Source of the DNA: an uncultured Oscillospiraceae bacterium
Lineage (GTDB): Bacteria; Bacillota; Clostridia; Oscillospirales; Oscillospiraceae
Direction of reading: 5' to 3'
Length of the DNA: 39,935 nucleotides
Assembly (NCBI GenBank): GCA_947632175.1
Contig: CANROC010000023.1
Span: forward strand, 1-39,935
The notes beneath the pieces are model-generated. The model had not been told where the DNA came from. It saw nothing but the letters and a program-made list of their open reading frames with translations, and made no database searches. Made by a program: the position numbers and the translations under genes. Positions 18,083 through 25,474 of the stretch are shown piece by piece (within the stretch, counting starts at the first letter, position 1; every line of letters begins with the position of its first letter).

Positions 18083-20467
18083 GTGACCTACAAAACCAAG
18101 AAAAATCTGAAGAAGGCGGCGAAGACCGGGGCGCATGCGGTGGCGGACGTGCTGAGACTGGCGCTGAAGACGCTGGGCATTTTCCTGCTCATCTTCATCA
18201 CCACCGGCGCCATGTTCGCCTGCATCTTCGTCATCTACATCAAGACCAACCTCGTCTCCGACGACCCCGGTGTGACCTTTGAGGAGTACCGGCTCAACGA
18301 GACAAGCGTCATCTACTACTACGACAAGACGGCTCAGGATTGGGTGGAGTCCACGTCCATCAAGAGCTCCGAGGGATACATGTACTGGGTGCCCTACGAG
18401 AAGATCCCCAAGGACATGGAGCACGCCCTGGTGGCCATCGAGGACAAGCGCTTTTACGACCACCACGGCGTGGACTGGATCCGCACCGCCAGCGCCTTCG
18501 TCCACATGTTCGCCGGGATGGAGAACACTTTCGGCGGCTCCACCATTACCCAGCAGCTCCGCAAGAACCTGACCATGGAGAACGAGGCCACCATCAGCCG
18601 GAAGCTGACGGAGATTTTCGCCGCCCTGGAGCTGGAGAAGAAGTACGAGAAGTGGGAGATCATCGAGTGGTATCTCAACATCGTCAACTTCGGCCACGGC
18701 AGATCCAGGGGCATCGGCGACGCGGCGCGGTACTACTTCGACAAGGACGTGGAGAACCTGTCCCTGGCGGAGATGTGCTCCATCATCGGCATCACCAACA
18801 ACCCCTCCATGTATAACCCCTACTACCACCCGGAGGCCAACAAGAGGCGCCAGGAGACCATTCTCTACCAGATGTACGACCAGGGCTACATCAGCAAGGA
18901 CGAGTATGAAGCGGCCAAGGCCGAGGAGCTCCACTTCGTCTACGCCTCCACCAGCGGCGGCTCCGAACAGGTCTATTCCTGGTTCGATGAGGCGGTGCGC
19001 CAGGACGCGGCCCGGTTTTTGGCGGAACAGCGCGGCATCACCTACGAGACGGCGCTGGGGCTTCTCGCCACCGGCGGATTCAAGATCTACTGCACCATGG
19101 ACCCGGATATCCAGGCGGACGTGGATGAGATATACACCTCCCGGGAGTTCTTCGACAGCCTGAACGTCACGGGCAAGACCGAACAGGAGCTCCAGTCCGC
19201 CATCGTCGTCATGGACCCCTACACCGGGGACATCGTGGCTCTGGCCGGCGCGGTGGGGGAGAAGAGCGGGGATCTGATCCTGAACATGGCCACCCAGACC
19301 CGCCGCCCCGCCGGCTCCTCCTTCAAGCCCCTCTCCACCTACGGCCCGGCCATGGAGCTGGGGCTCATCACGCCGGATACCTGCTATGAGGACGCCCCCA
19401 ACATCCAGCTGCGGGGCACGGACTGGCTGCCAACCAACAGCGACAACAACTACCACGGCATCGTCACCATCCGGAAGGCCATCGAGCAGTCCTACAACGT
19501 CATCGCCGCCCAGGTGCTGGACGACCTGACCACGGACGTGTCCTATCAGTTCGTCACCGAGAAGCTCCACTTCGGCCTTGTCCCGGAGGACAACGGCTAC
19601 GCCGCCCTGGCGCTGGGCCAGCAAAACTACGGCGTCACCGTCCGGGAAATGGCCAACGCCTTCTCCATCTTCCCCACCGGCGGGCTCTACACTCCCTCCC
19701 GGACTTTCACCAGGATCTACGACTCGGAGTGGAACCTGCTCTATGAGAACAAGAGCGACGCCGAGGCGGTCATCTCCGACGTGACGGCCTACTGGATGAC
19801 GGACATGCTCCACAACGCCGCCGTCAACGGCACCGGCAAGCGGGCCAACCTGGGGAGCATGCCTACCGCCGGCAAGACCGGCTCCTCCAGCCAGTATAAG
19901 GACCGCTGGTTCGTGGGCTTCACCCCCTACTATGTGGCGGCGGTGTGGACGGGCTTCCCCTATCCAGTGTCCATCAACGACCACAGCAACAACGTCTCCT
20001 GCCGCATCTGGAACGCGGTGATGAGCAGGGTCCACGAGGGGCTGGCCTACCGGGACTTCACCGTCCCCGCCAACACCTATCAGGAGCCGGTCCCCGGCAT
20101 CCAGACGGTGGAGTATACCGCCCGGTGCATGGCCCGGGACGGCTTCGGCGGCTACACCTTCGTCAGTGAGGAGGAGGGCCGGGGCATCATCGGCCGCACC
20201 GTCACCGTCAATGCCCCGAATCTGGAGGGCTACGTCCTCCAAAGCGCCCCCACCCAGGACATCGTCCTCTCCGAGGAGCCCGGCGACAACGTGGTCATCT
20301 TCTACTACGCCCCCGAAACCCCGCCCACAGAGCCGCCGACTACGGAACCGCCGACTACGGAACCGCCGACGACGGAGCCGCCGACGACGGAGCCGCCGAC
20401 GACGGAACCACTTGTTACGGAGCCGCCTGTTACGGAACCGCCGGCAGACACGCCGCAGGAAGAATAA
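18083..20467 (+). CDS. Class A penicillin-binding protein (bifunctional peptidoglycan synthase)
   Basis: 794 residues from GTG 18083, chosen because GAGGTG (18073-18078) is just upstream; GTG 18071 is a possible alternative. A short basic cytoplasmic head is followed by one membrane helix (about 28-50). The glycosyltransferase-51 domain has EDKRFYDHHGVD (catalytic Glu120), GGSTITQQLRKN, RKLTEIFAALELEKKY and GIGDAARYYF. The transpeptidase domain has SSFK (Ser412, Lys415), SYN (470-472) and KTGS (598-601). A C-terminal extension ends in about ten T-E-P-P-x repeats (15-bp DNA repeats), a likely cell-wall spacer. It builds and cross-links peptidoglycan at the outer membrane face. A TATAAT at 17971-17976 may be part of its promoter. 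Confidence 0.95.
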   Translation: MTYKTKKNLKKAAKTGAHAVADVLRLALKTLGIFLLIFITTGAMFACIFVIYIKTNLVSDDPGVTFEEYRLNETSVIYYYDKTAQDWVESTSIKSSEGYMYWVPYEKIPKDMEHALVAIEDKRFYDHHGVDWIRTASAFVHMFAGMENTFGGSTITQQLRKNLTMENEATISRKLTEIFAALELEKKYEKWEIIEWYLNIVNFGHGRSRGIGDAARYYFDKDVENLSLAEMCSIIGITNNPSMYNPYYHPEANKRRQETILYQMYDQGYISKDEYEAAKAEELHFVYASTSGGSEQVYSWFDEAVRQDAARFLAEQRGITYETALGLLATGGFKIYCTMDPDIQADVDEIYTSREFFDSLNVTGKTEQELQSAIVVMDPYTGDIVALAGAVGEKSGDLILNMATQTRRPAGSSFKPLSTYGPAMELGLITPDTCYEDAPNIQLRGTDWLPTNSDNNYHGIVTIRKAIEQSYNVIAAQVLDDLTTDVSYQFVTEKLHFGLVPEDNGYAALALGQQNYGVTVREMANAFSIFPTGGLYTPSRTFTRIYDSEWNLLYENKSDAEAVISDVTAYWMTDMLHNAAVNGTGKRANLGSMPTAGKTGSSSQYKDRWFVGFTPYYVAAVWTGFPYPVSINDHSNNVSCRIWNAVMSRVHEGLAYRDFTVPANTYQEPVPGIQTVEYTARCMARDGFGGYTFVSEEEGRGIIGRTVTVNAPNLEGYVLQSAPTQDIVLSEEPGDNVVIFYYAPETPPTEPPTTEPPTTEPPTTEPPTTEPPTTEPLVTEPPVTEPPADTPQEE

Positions 20468-20468
20468 A

Positions 20469-20500
20469 CGCGCGGGCCGCCGGCAATGGCGGCCCGCGCG
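20469..20500 (+). terminator. Hairpin directly after the PBP stop codon
   Basis: CGCGCGGGCCGCC (20469-20481) pairs perfectly with the arm at 20488-20500 around GGCAAT. It lacks a T-run, so it is either a weak terminator or one of the GC-rich repeat hairpins of this genome. Confidence 0.5.
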
Positions 20501-20554
20501 AGCCTGTCGAAAAAGCCCTGCGGCCTTTTCCGACAAAGGGGAACGTGCGAAAAA

Positions 20555-20588
20555 GATTTCGGAAATGTCCGCGGACATTTCCGAAATC
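20555..20588. repeat. 34-bp perfect palindrome
   Basis: GATTTCGGAAATGTCCG followed directly by its exact reverse complement, in the gene-free stretch between the PBP gene and island B. A second, looser inverted pair (CCTTTTCCGACAAAGGGG / TTTTTTCCGACG) surrounds it. It could be a dyad binding site or a repeat-family member. 20589-20697 shows no gene. Confidence 0.7.
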
Positions 20589-20697
20589 CTTTTCTGCCGT
20601 TTTGCTCCGCGCACTCGCTGCGCTCGCACACTCCGCAAAACAAAAGGAATTTTTTCCGACGTACATGCCGCCGGAAAAAATGGCTCGATGGGGGTGT

Positions 20698-21475
20698 AGG
20701 GGTCGCCGTCCTCGGCGACCCGCCCATCGACAATTGACCCGCTTCAATCCACGCCGTAGGGGTTGCCGTCCTCGGCGACCCGCCTATCGATAATTGACAC
20801 GTTCGTACACCGCCGTACGGGCCGCTGCCCACAGCGGCCCATGCTTCCGATAACTGGGATGTACCGTCTCATCGGAACCGTCCCCGTCACGCAACGTGCC
20901 ACGGGCGGACACATGGGTCCGCCCCTACGGGGAATATGGAATGTTATCCCATTCAACCGACATCGGAGGTCATCGCAACGCGGGTCGCCGGGGACGGCGA
21001 CCCCTACGGCGGTGAACGGGGCAGGTTCGAAACAACAACGCGGGCCGCCAGGAGTGGCGGCCCCTACAGGGCGCGTTGTCCGAACGGTTCCGATAAAACG
21101 AATCCGCCCCAATTATGTCGTAGGGGCCGCCACTCTTGGCGGCCCGCACGTAGTAAGTCCCGTCCACCGGAAACATCCATTACGCTCCACGGGCTCGAAT
21201 ATCCCGCCGCTGCGGCGGCACCCCTTTTTCCGAAAAAGGGGTAGGGAATAAGGATGCGGCGCTTCGCGCCGCCTTTATAAAAAATTGCGCCGCAAAGCGG
21301 CGCAAACCTTTTTGCCCCCCTTTCCGGGAAAGGGGGGTAGGGGGGATTCGAGCTCCCGTCCCCCGTCCTTCGTCCCCGCCGCGCGGGCAAATCAAAACAG
21401 CGGCGAAGCCGCAACCTTTTTCGCCCCCTCCTCGCAGGGCGGGGCAGGGGGGAAGCGAAGGTGGGATGACAGGGC
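20698..21475. repeat. Palindromic repeat island B (inverted copy of island A)
   Basis: Read on the minus strand from 21475 it repeats island A module by module: TCATCCCACC, CCCCTCCT-type hairpin, TTTGATTTGCCCGCGCGGCG, CCCCTTTCCCGGAAAGGGG, GCGCCGCTTTGCGGCGC, GGCGGCGCGAAGCGCCGC, CCCTTTTTCGGAAAAAGGGG, TATTCGAGCCCGTGG, then the GGCCGCC, GGTCGCC, GGCGGACCCATGTGT and GCGGCCCGTACGGC palindromes, ending CGTGTCAATTATCGATAGGC. One extra GTAGGGGTCGCC-type module is at the 20698 end. No credible gene from 20468 to 21486. Confidence 0.85.
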
Positions 21476-21486
21476 GGCTTGATGTA

Positions 21487-21990
21487 TTATTCCCTTTCCG
21501 CCCTCTCCCACGTTTGGAACGCGTACCGGATCCCCTCGTGCTCCCGCACCTCGCCGGGGTCGGTGAGGCGCCAGGACGGGTTGGCGGAGAGGGCGGGGAA
21601 GAAGGCGTCGTTGTCGGCGTCGGCGAAGAGGCGGGTGACGTGGGCCCGGGCGCAGTAGGGGAGGAGGGCGCGGTAGACGCTCTCGCCGCCGATGACGAAG
21701 ACCTCCGGGTCCTGCGCGCACAGCGCCAGGGCCTCCTCCACGCTGTGGGCGATATCCGCGCCCTCCACCAAGAGGCCCGGGTCCCGGGTGAGCACGATGT
21801 TGCGGCGGTTTTTGAGGGGGCGGCCGCCGGGGAAGTCCTGGAGGGTCTTCCTCCCCACGATGACGGTCCCGCCGCCGGTGACGAGGCGAAAATGCCGCCG
21901 GTCCTCGGGGACCACCAGCGTTTGGGTGCCGCGAAGGCCGATGCCCCAGCTGTTGTCCACGGCCACCACGGCCTGAAGATCGTGTCTCAT
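21487..21990 (-). CDS. folA: Dihydrofolate reductase
   Basis: 167 residues, normal length for bacterial DHFR. The N-terminal strand LQAVVAVDNSWGIGLRG has the substrate-loop WGIG. The acidic active-site residue sits in PEDRRHF, and GGGTVIVGRKTLQDFPGGRPLKNRRNIVLTR covers the NADPH-binding strands. FVIGGESVYRALLP is the second Gly-Gly motif. It makes tetrahydrofolate from dihydrofolate, regenerating the cofactor used by thymidylate synthase, whose gene overlaps its start by 4 bp. The two therefore form a coupled thyA-folA unit for dTMP synthesis. Confidence 0.95.
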   Translation of the reverse strand: MRHDLQAVVAVDNSWGIGLRGTQTLVVPEDRRHFRLVTGGGTVIVGRKTLQDFPGGRPLKNRRNIVLTRDPGLLVEGADIAHSVEEALALCAQDPEVFVIGGESVYRALLPYCARAHVTRLFADADNDAFFPALSANPSWRLTDPGEVREHEGIRYAFQTWERAERE

Positions 21991-22817
21991 ATGGCCACCG
22001 GGATCTTCTCGTCGAAGTCGCTGTACTCGTAGCCCTCCAGCCTAAAGCTGTCCCGGGTGAAGGCGTAAAAGTCGGTGACGGACTTGTCGATGATGAATTT
22101 GGGGGCGGGCTTGGGCTCCCGCGTCAGGAGCTTCTTCACCAGGGCCACGTGGCGGTCGTAAATGTGGGCGTCGGCGATGACGTGGACCAGCTCCCCGGCC
22201 TCCAGGCCCGAGACCTGGGCGATCATGTGGACCAGCACCGCGTACTGCACAACGTTCCAGTTGGAGGCGGTGAGCATGTCCTGACTGCGCTGGTTGAGGA
22301 TGGCGTTGAGCCTGTTGCCGGAGACGTTGAAGGTCATGGAGTAGGCGCAGGGGTAGAGGCCCATCTCGTGGAGGTCGGCGTGGTTATAGATGTTGGTCAT
22401 GATCCGGCGGCTGGCCGGGTCGTGCTTTAAGTCGTAGAGCACCCGGTCCACCTGGTCGAACTCCCCCTCGGGGTACTGGTGCTTGATGCCCAGCTGGTAG
22501 CCGTAGGCCTTGCCGATGGAGCCCGTCTCGTCGGCCCAGCTGTCCCAGATGTGGCCCCGCAGGTCCTTGATGTTGTTGGATTTTTTCTGCCAGATCCACA
22601 GAAGCTCGTCCACGGCGGACTTCCAATACGTGCGCCGGAGGGTCATGATGGGGAACTCCCGGCTCAGGTCGTAGCGGTTCACCAGGCCGAATTTCTTGAT
22701 GGTGTGCGCCGGCTGGCCGTCCTGCCACCGGGGCCGCACGTTCAGATTCGTGTCCCACACGCCGGTGCTGAGGATGTCCCTGCAATTGGAAATAAAAATG
22801 TTGTCCGCTCTACTCAT
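21987..22817 (-). CDS. thyA: Thymidylate synthase
   Basis: 276 residues starting MSRADN (22817); a more upstream ATG would add 20 residues lying inside the promoter. Key motifs: TLRRTYWKSAVDELLWIW, GKAYGYQLG, active-site Cys in LYPCAYSMTFNV, RSQDMLTASNWNVVQYAVL (dUMP binding) and HVIADAHIYDRH. It methylates dUMP to dTMP with methylene-tetrahydrofolate. The PCAY active-site context differs from the usual PPCH, as in the shorter clostridial branch. It is first of the thyA-folA operon. Its promoter overlaps the divergent promoter that points at the tRNA-Ser region. Confidence 0.95.
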   Translation of the reverse strand: MSRADNIFISNCRDILSTGVWDTNLNVRPRWQDGQPAHTIKKFGLVNRYDLSREFPIMTLRRTYWKSAVDELLWIWQKKSNNIKDLRGHIWDSWADETGSIGKAYGYQLGIKHQYPEGEFDQVDRVLYDLKHDPASRRIMTNIYNHADLHEMGLYPCAYSMTFNVSGNRLNAILNQRSQDMLTASNWNVVQYAVLVHMIAQVSGLEAGELVHVIADAHIYDRHVALVKKLLTREPKPAPKFIIDKSVTDFYAFTRDSFRLEGYEYSDFDEKIPVAI

Positions 22818-22837
22818 CCGTTCGCCCCCTAAAGTTA

Positions 22838-22866
22838 TTGACAAATCCATTATAATCGTGTATCTT
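22838..22866 (+). promoter_or_regulatory. Promoter toward the tRNA-Ser region
   Basis: Perfect TTGACA (22838-22843), a 17-bp spacer and TATCTT (22861-22866). It interlocks with the thyA promoter on the other strand and would start RNA about 30 bp before the first tRNA-Ser 5' half. Confidence 0.55.
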
Positions 22867-22877
22867 AATATTTGCAA
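22849..22877 (-). promoter_or_regulatory. Promoter of thyA-folA
   Basis: Minus strand: TTGCAA (22877-22872), a 17-bp spacer and TATAAT (22854-22849), about 32 bp before the thyA start. Confidence 0.75.
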
Positions 22878-22901
22878 CAGGAATTTCCCTGCCGCGCCTG
22901 T

Positions 22902-22943
22902 GGAGAGGTATCGAAGTGGTCATAACGGGGCTGACTCGAAATC
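22902..22943 (+). pseudogene. tRNA-Ser 5' half, copy 1
   Basis: The first 42 bases of a tRNA-Ser: acceptor GGAGAGG, D-arm and anticodon loop CTCGAAA, then the sequence leaves the tRNA at TTGTCG. It differs from the full gene at three positions, including the acceptor stem (GGAGAGG versus GGAGATG), so it would need a different 3' half ending CCTCTCC. It begins a 169-bp unit ending at 23070. Confidence 0.8.
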
Positions 22944-23070
22944 TTGTCGTCCGTTTTCCGGGTCTGCCCTGTTTTCCCTTGCCGCCGTAAGGCTTTCTGG
23001 TTTGGCGCTTCCTTTTCTACGCCTGTTTTCTACGCTTTTTCTAACGCTTTTTCGCAACCCCGTTTCATGT

Positions 23071-23112
23071 GGAGATGTATCGAAGTGGTCGTAACGAGGC
23101 TGACTCGAAATC
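23071..23112 (+). pseudogene. tRNA-Ser 5' half, copy 2
   Basis: Same 42 bases as the 5' part of the complete tRNA at 23240, identical to it, then leaving the tRNA at the same point just after the anticodon loop. Confidence 0.8.
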
Positions 23113-23239
23113 TTGTCGTCCGTTTTCCGGGTCTGCCCTGTTTTCCCTTGCCGCCGTAAGGCTTTCTGGTTTGGCGCTTCCTTTTCTACGCCTGTTTTCT
23201 ACGCTTTTTCTAACGCTTTTTCGCAACCCCGTTTCATGT

Positions 23240-23328
23240 GGAGATGTATCGAAGTGGTCGTAACGAGGCTGACTCGAAATCAGTTGACGGGCAACCGTCC
23301 GGGGGTTCGAATCCCTCCATCTCCGCCA
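23240..23328 (+). tRNA. tRNA-Ser (anticodon CGA)
   Basis: Class II tRNA with a complete cloverleaf: acceptor GGAGATG/CATCTCC, D-stem TCG/CGA, anticodon stem GCTGA/TCAGT with loop CTCGAAA (anticodon CGA, reading UCG), long variable arm ACGG-GCAA-CCGT, T-arm GGGGG-TTCGAAT-CCCTC, discriminator G and encoded CCA (23326-23328). It stands at the left edge of the integrated element, with the integrase gene ending 13 bp away. Confidence 0.93.
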
Positions 23329-23332
23329 CGTC

Positions 23333-23364
23333 GCCGCAGGTCACTGACCTGCGGCGGCTTTTTT
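23333..23364 (+). terminator. Terminator of the tRNA transcript
   Basis: GCCGCAGGTCA (23333-23343) and its exact complement (23345-23355) are followed by TTTTTT (23359-23364). The integrase stop codon lies inside this stem, so the two converging units share the site. Confidence 0.8.
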
Positions 23365-24570
23365 ATCTGCGGACCTGTCCTTCTTGAACAGGCTCCCCAT
23401 GGTTGCCGCTGACTCCTCCTGGGCCGTGTAGTCCAGATGTGCGTAGATGTCCGCCGTGGTGGAGAAGGTGCTGTGACCGAGCCAGATCTGTATCTGCTTC
23501 ATGGAGATGCCGTTTTGGAGCAGGAGACTGGCGCAGCTATGGCGAAGGTCATGGAAGCGTATTTTCCGAAGCCCGTATTTTTCCAAGAGCCATGCAAAGT
23601 GCTCCGTTAAGTAATTGGGACGCAGAATCTTCCCCAGTTGGTCCACGCACACATAGTCGATGTAATCCGGGCAGTAGCTCTTTTTAAAGAGCGCCTTGTA
23701 CATCTCCTGCTTCTCCTTTACATTCAGAAGGAGCTCCTCGACTGCAGGGATCAGTGGAAGGGTACGGAAGCTCGACTTGGTTTTCAGCACATCCTCTCCC
23801 ACCGTTACAGACTTGCCGTCCACCTGCAGTTCAACGACCTTGTGACGAATGGAGACGGTCTTCTTATCGAAGTCTATCGCATCCCACTTGAGTCCAAGTA
23901 CCTCGCTGCGGCGGAGTCCGTAATAGGCCGCGATTTTGATTGGCACCTCCAGAGGGTCGCCATCGGCCACGTCAAAGAGGGTCATCATTTCCTCCTCACT
24001 ATAGAAGGAGCCAAGGAACACGTTCTTCTTGGGCTTATTAGCCTGGTCTGCCGGGTTTTTGGAGATGACATCCCGCCGCACGGCGTTTTGCAGGGCTTTT
24101 CGGATAATGGCATGGTAGTGGATGACTGTATTGGTGGTACAGTTGTCAGCCAGAATACTGTCGTAGAAGTTGTTGATGTCCTCCGCCGTCAGCTCCCTGA
24201 CCAGGACCGGGTGGGCGGTGAACCAGGTGGTTATTCTGGATTGGACCATGTCGTTATAGCTTGTGTATGTGGTGGCCGCAATGGTGGAGCGGGATGATTT
24301 CAGCCACTTGGCCATGTAGTCCTGGAACATGAGTTCCGCATCGGGGTTGATCCGCCGCTGCGTCTCCAGCGCTGAGCGGACGAGTTGTTCCTCCTCCAGC
24401 TTCTCATAGGCCGCTCTGATTTGGTCCAGAGCCTTTTGCGCCTTTCTGATGCTTGTACCCTCCACGGGCAGGCCAGTGGCGATCCATTTGACTTTTCTTT
24501 TGCCATCGACCCTTAGATTTAATGCCGCATAGTACGATCCGTTTTTCTTTTGCAGGCTGCCTGTAATCAT
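23341..24570 (-). CDS. Tyrosine-type site-specific integrase
   Basis: 409 residues; ribosome site AAGGAGGTC just upstream of ATG 24570. There is an arm-binding N-terminal domain (GSLQKKNGSYYAALNL), a SAM-like core-binding domain (about 80-170) and a catalytic domain with Arg in YYGLRRSEVLGLKW, HDLRH (His340, Arg343), LGHS (His366) and Tyr376 in ADIYAHLD. All catalytic residues are present. It lies head-on to the tRNA-Ser gene, the normal place for an integrase acting at that tRNA. It is the end of a minus-strand group with an excisionase-like gene upstream; together they drive integration and excision. Confidence 0.95.
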   Translation of the reverse strand: MITGSLQKKNGSYYAALNLRVDGKRKVKWIATGLPVEGTSIRKAQKALDQIRAAYEKLEEEQLVRSALETQRRINPDAELMFQDYMAKWLKSSRSTIAATTYTSYNDMVQSRITTWFTAHPVLVRELTAEDINNFYDSILADNCTTNTVIHYHAIIRKALQNAVRRDVISKNPADQANKPKKNVFLGSFYSEEEMMTLFDVADGDPLEVPIKIAAYYGLRRSEVLGLKWDAIDFDKKTVSIRHKVVELQVDGKSVTVGEDVLKTKSSFRTLPLIPAVEELLLNVKEKQEMYKALFKKSYCPDYIDYVCVDQLGKILRPNYLTEHFAWLLEKYGLRKIRFHDLRHSCASLLLQNGISMKQIQIWLGHSTFSTTADIYAHLDYTAQEESAATMGSLFKKDRSADKKAAAGQ

Positions 24571-24678
24571 TTTTTGACCTCCTTTTTAGGCCGTTTCCCT
24601 GCCATTGACAGCACAAGCATACCACACCTTGTGCGGAATAGCTATCGCAACAACTGGAAAACGCAAAGTTTTTTGACC

Positions 24679-24864
24679 TCATCTTTCCGTGAGATAATCG
24701 ATAACGGCAGCTTTAGGGATTCTGAAAATTCGACCTACCCTGACGCTCCTGATCTCTTGACTGTCGAGCAAGCGGTAGGCCAACTTCTTACTGATGTCCA
24801 ACATTTCGCATAGTTCACTTACAGTGATCACATCGGGGTAGTTTTCAAACATACGTTTTTTCAT
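24679..24864 (-). CDS. Excisionase-type DNA-binding protein
   Basis: 61 residues: ITVSELCEMLDISKKLAYRLLDSQEIRSVRVGRIFRIPKAAV is the compact winged-helix (MerR/excisionase) fold of proteins that direct excision of mobile elements. Its ATG overlaps the stop of the upstream small membrane-protein gene (24861-24864). It lies 108 bp before the integrase gene. Likely partner of that integrase. Confidence 0.88.
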   Translation of the reverse strand: MKKRMFENYPDVITVSELCEMLDISKKLAYRLLDSQEIRSVRVGRIFRIPKAAVIDYLTER

Positions 24865-25085
24865 GCCCTGTCACTTTCCCGAAGTCCTTGTGCGGGGTTC
24901 ATGGCTTTTGCCGCCCTATTGCCTTCCGCATGAGCATCCTCAACTGAGATGATATGCGATTCCTCTGAAAATCTGCGTGCCTCGTATTCCTCATACCTGT
25001 CGCTGTCCTTGCCCACGGTCAGCAGACAGAAAGCAAAAAAGCCGACAATGCCGCCGACCATCATTCCTATGATAAATGTAAGCAT
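24861..25085 (-). CDS. Small membrane protein, DUF3789-like
   Basis: 74 residues from ATG 25085, with ribosome site AAGGAGG just before it; an upstream in-frame TTG has none. One N-terminal membrane helix with Gly-zipper character (LTFIIGMMVGGIVGFFAFCLL) is followed by a charged cytoplasmic tail. Similar short proteins are common in clostridial integrative elements. Function unknown. Confidence 0.7.
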   Translation of the reverse strand: MLTFIIGMMVGGIVGFFAFCLLTVGKDSDRYEEYEARRFSEESHIISVEDAHAEGNRAAKAMNPAQGLRESDRA

Positions 25086-25102
25086 ATTCTCCTCCTTAAA
25101 CG

Positions 25103-25471
25103 TCAATCGCCGCCGACGCTGATGGCGAGGGCGGCATCCACTTTGTTCATGATTTCCGGGCTTGCCGCGCAGATGCGGTCAAGCAGACGGCTTTTATCTA
25201 TCGTCCTGATTTGCTCCAACAGCACCATGGAGTGCCTCCGTATTCCGGGCAATCCGGCCAGCGACACATGGGTGGGTAACCGTGACTTTGTTCGGCTGGT
25301 AGTGATGGCCGCCGCTATGACCGTGTGGCTGTGCTTGTTACCAGTGTTGTTTTGAAGGATCAGCACGGGACGGACGCCGCCCTGCTCACAGCCACGGACG
25401 GGGCGCAGGTCGGCGTAGAAGATGTCCCCGCGTCTGATCTGCCGTCCTCCATTTTGTTGGTCCTGCTCCAT
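25103..25471 (-). CDS. PemK/MazF-family endoribonuclease toxin
   Basis: 122 residues. RRGDIFYADLRPVRGCEQGGVRPVLILQNN and SHTVIAAAITTS are hallmark MazF segments, followed by LEQIRTIDKSRL. MazF proteins cut mRNA at short motifs and are held by a cognate antitoxin. The start codon is 3 bp after the stop of the upstream gene, so translation is coupled. I see no MazE-type antitoxin next to it; the upstream DUF6075-like gene or an unlinked protein would have to fill that role, or the protein acts alone. Confidence 0.9.
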   Translation of the reverse strand: MEQDQQNGGRQIRRGDIFYADLRPVRGCEQGGVRPVLILQNNTGNKHSHTVIAAAITTSRTKSRLPTHVSLAGLPGIRRHSMVLLEQIRTIDKSRLLDRICAASPEIMNKVDAALAISVGGD

Positions 25472-25474
25472 ATG

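Larger units (their letters stand above)
22902..23239 (+). repeat. Two tandem 169-bp units, each opening with a tRNA-Ser 5' half
   Basis: Unit 1 is 22902-23070 and unit 2 is 23071-23239. Their last ~127 bp (from CTTGTCGTCCGTTTTCCGGG to CGTTTCATGT) look identical. A third start at 23240 continues as the whole tRNA. ORFs across the units are repeat artefacts. Confidence 0.9.

Noticed and set aside
17957-20638. 893-codon open frame on the minus strand across the PBP gene
   Set aside because: It is the shadow of a GC-rich coding strand with clear PBP motifs; its product is Gly/Val/Arg-rich with no domain pattern.
22696-23412. Frames of 60-130 codons across the tRNA-Ser repeat units
   Set aside because: The same peptide recurs because the DNA is a 169-bp tandem repeat; no start signals, and it overlaps tRNA sequence.
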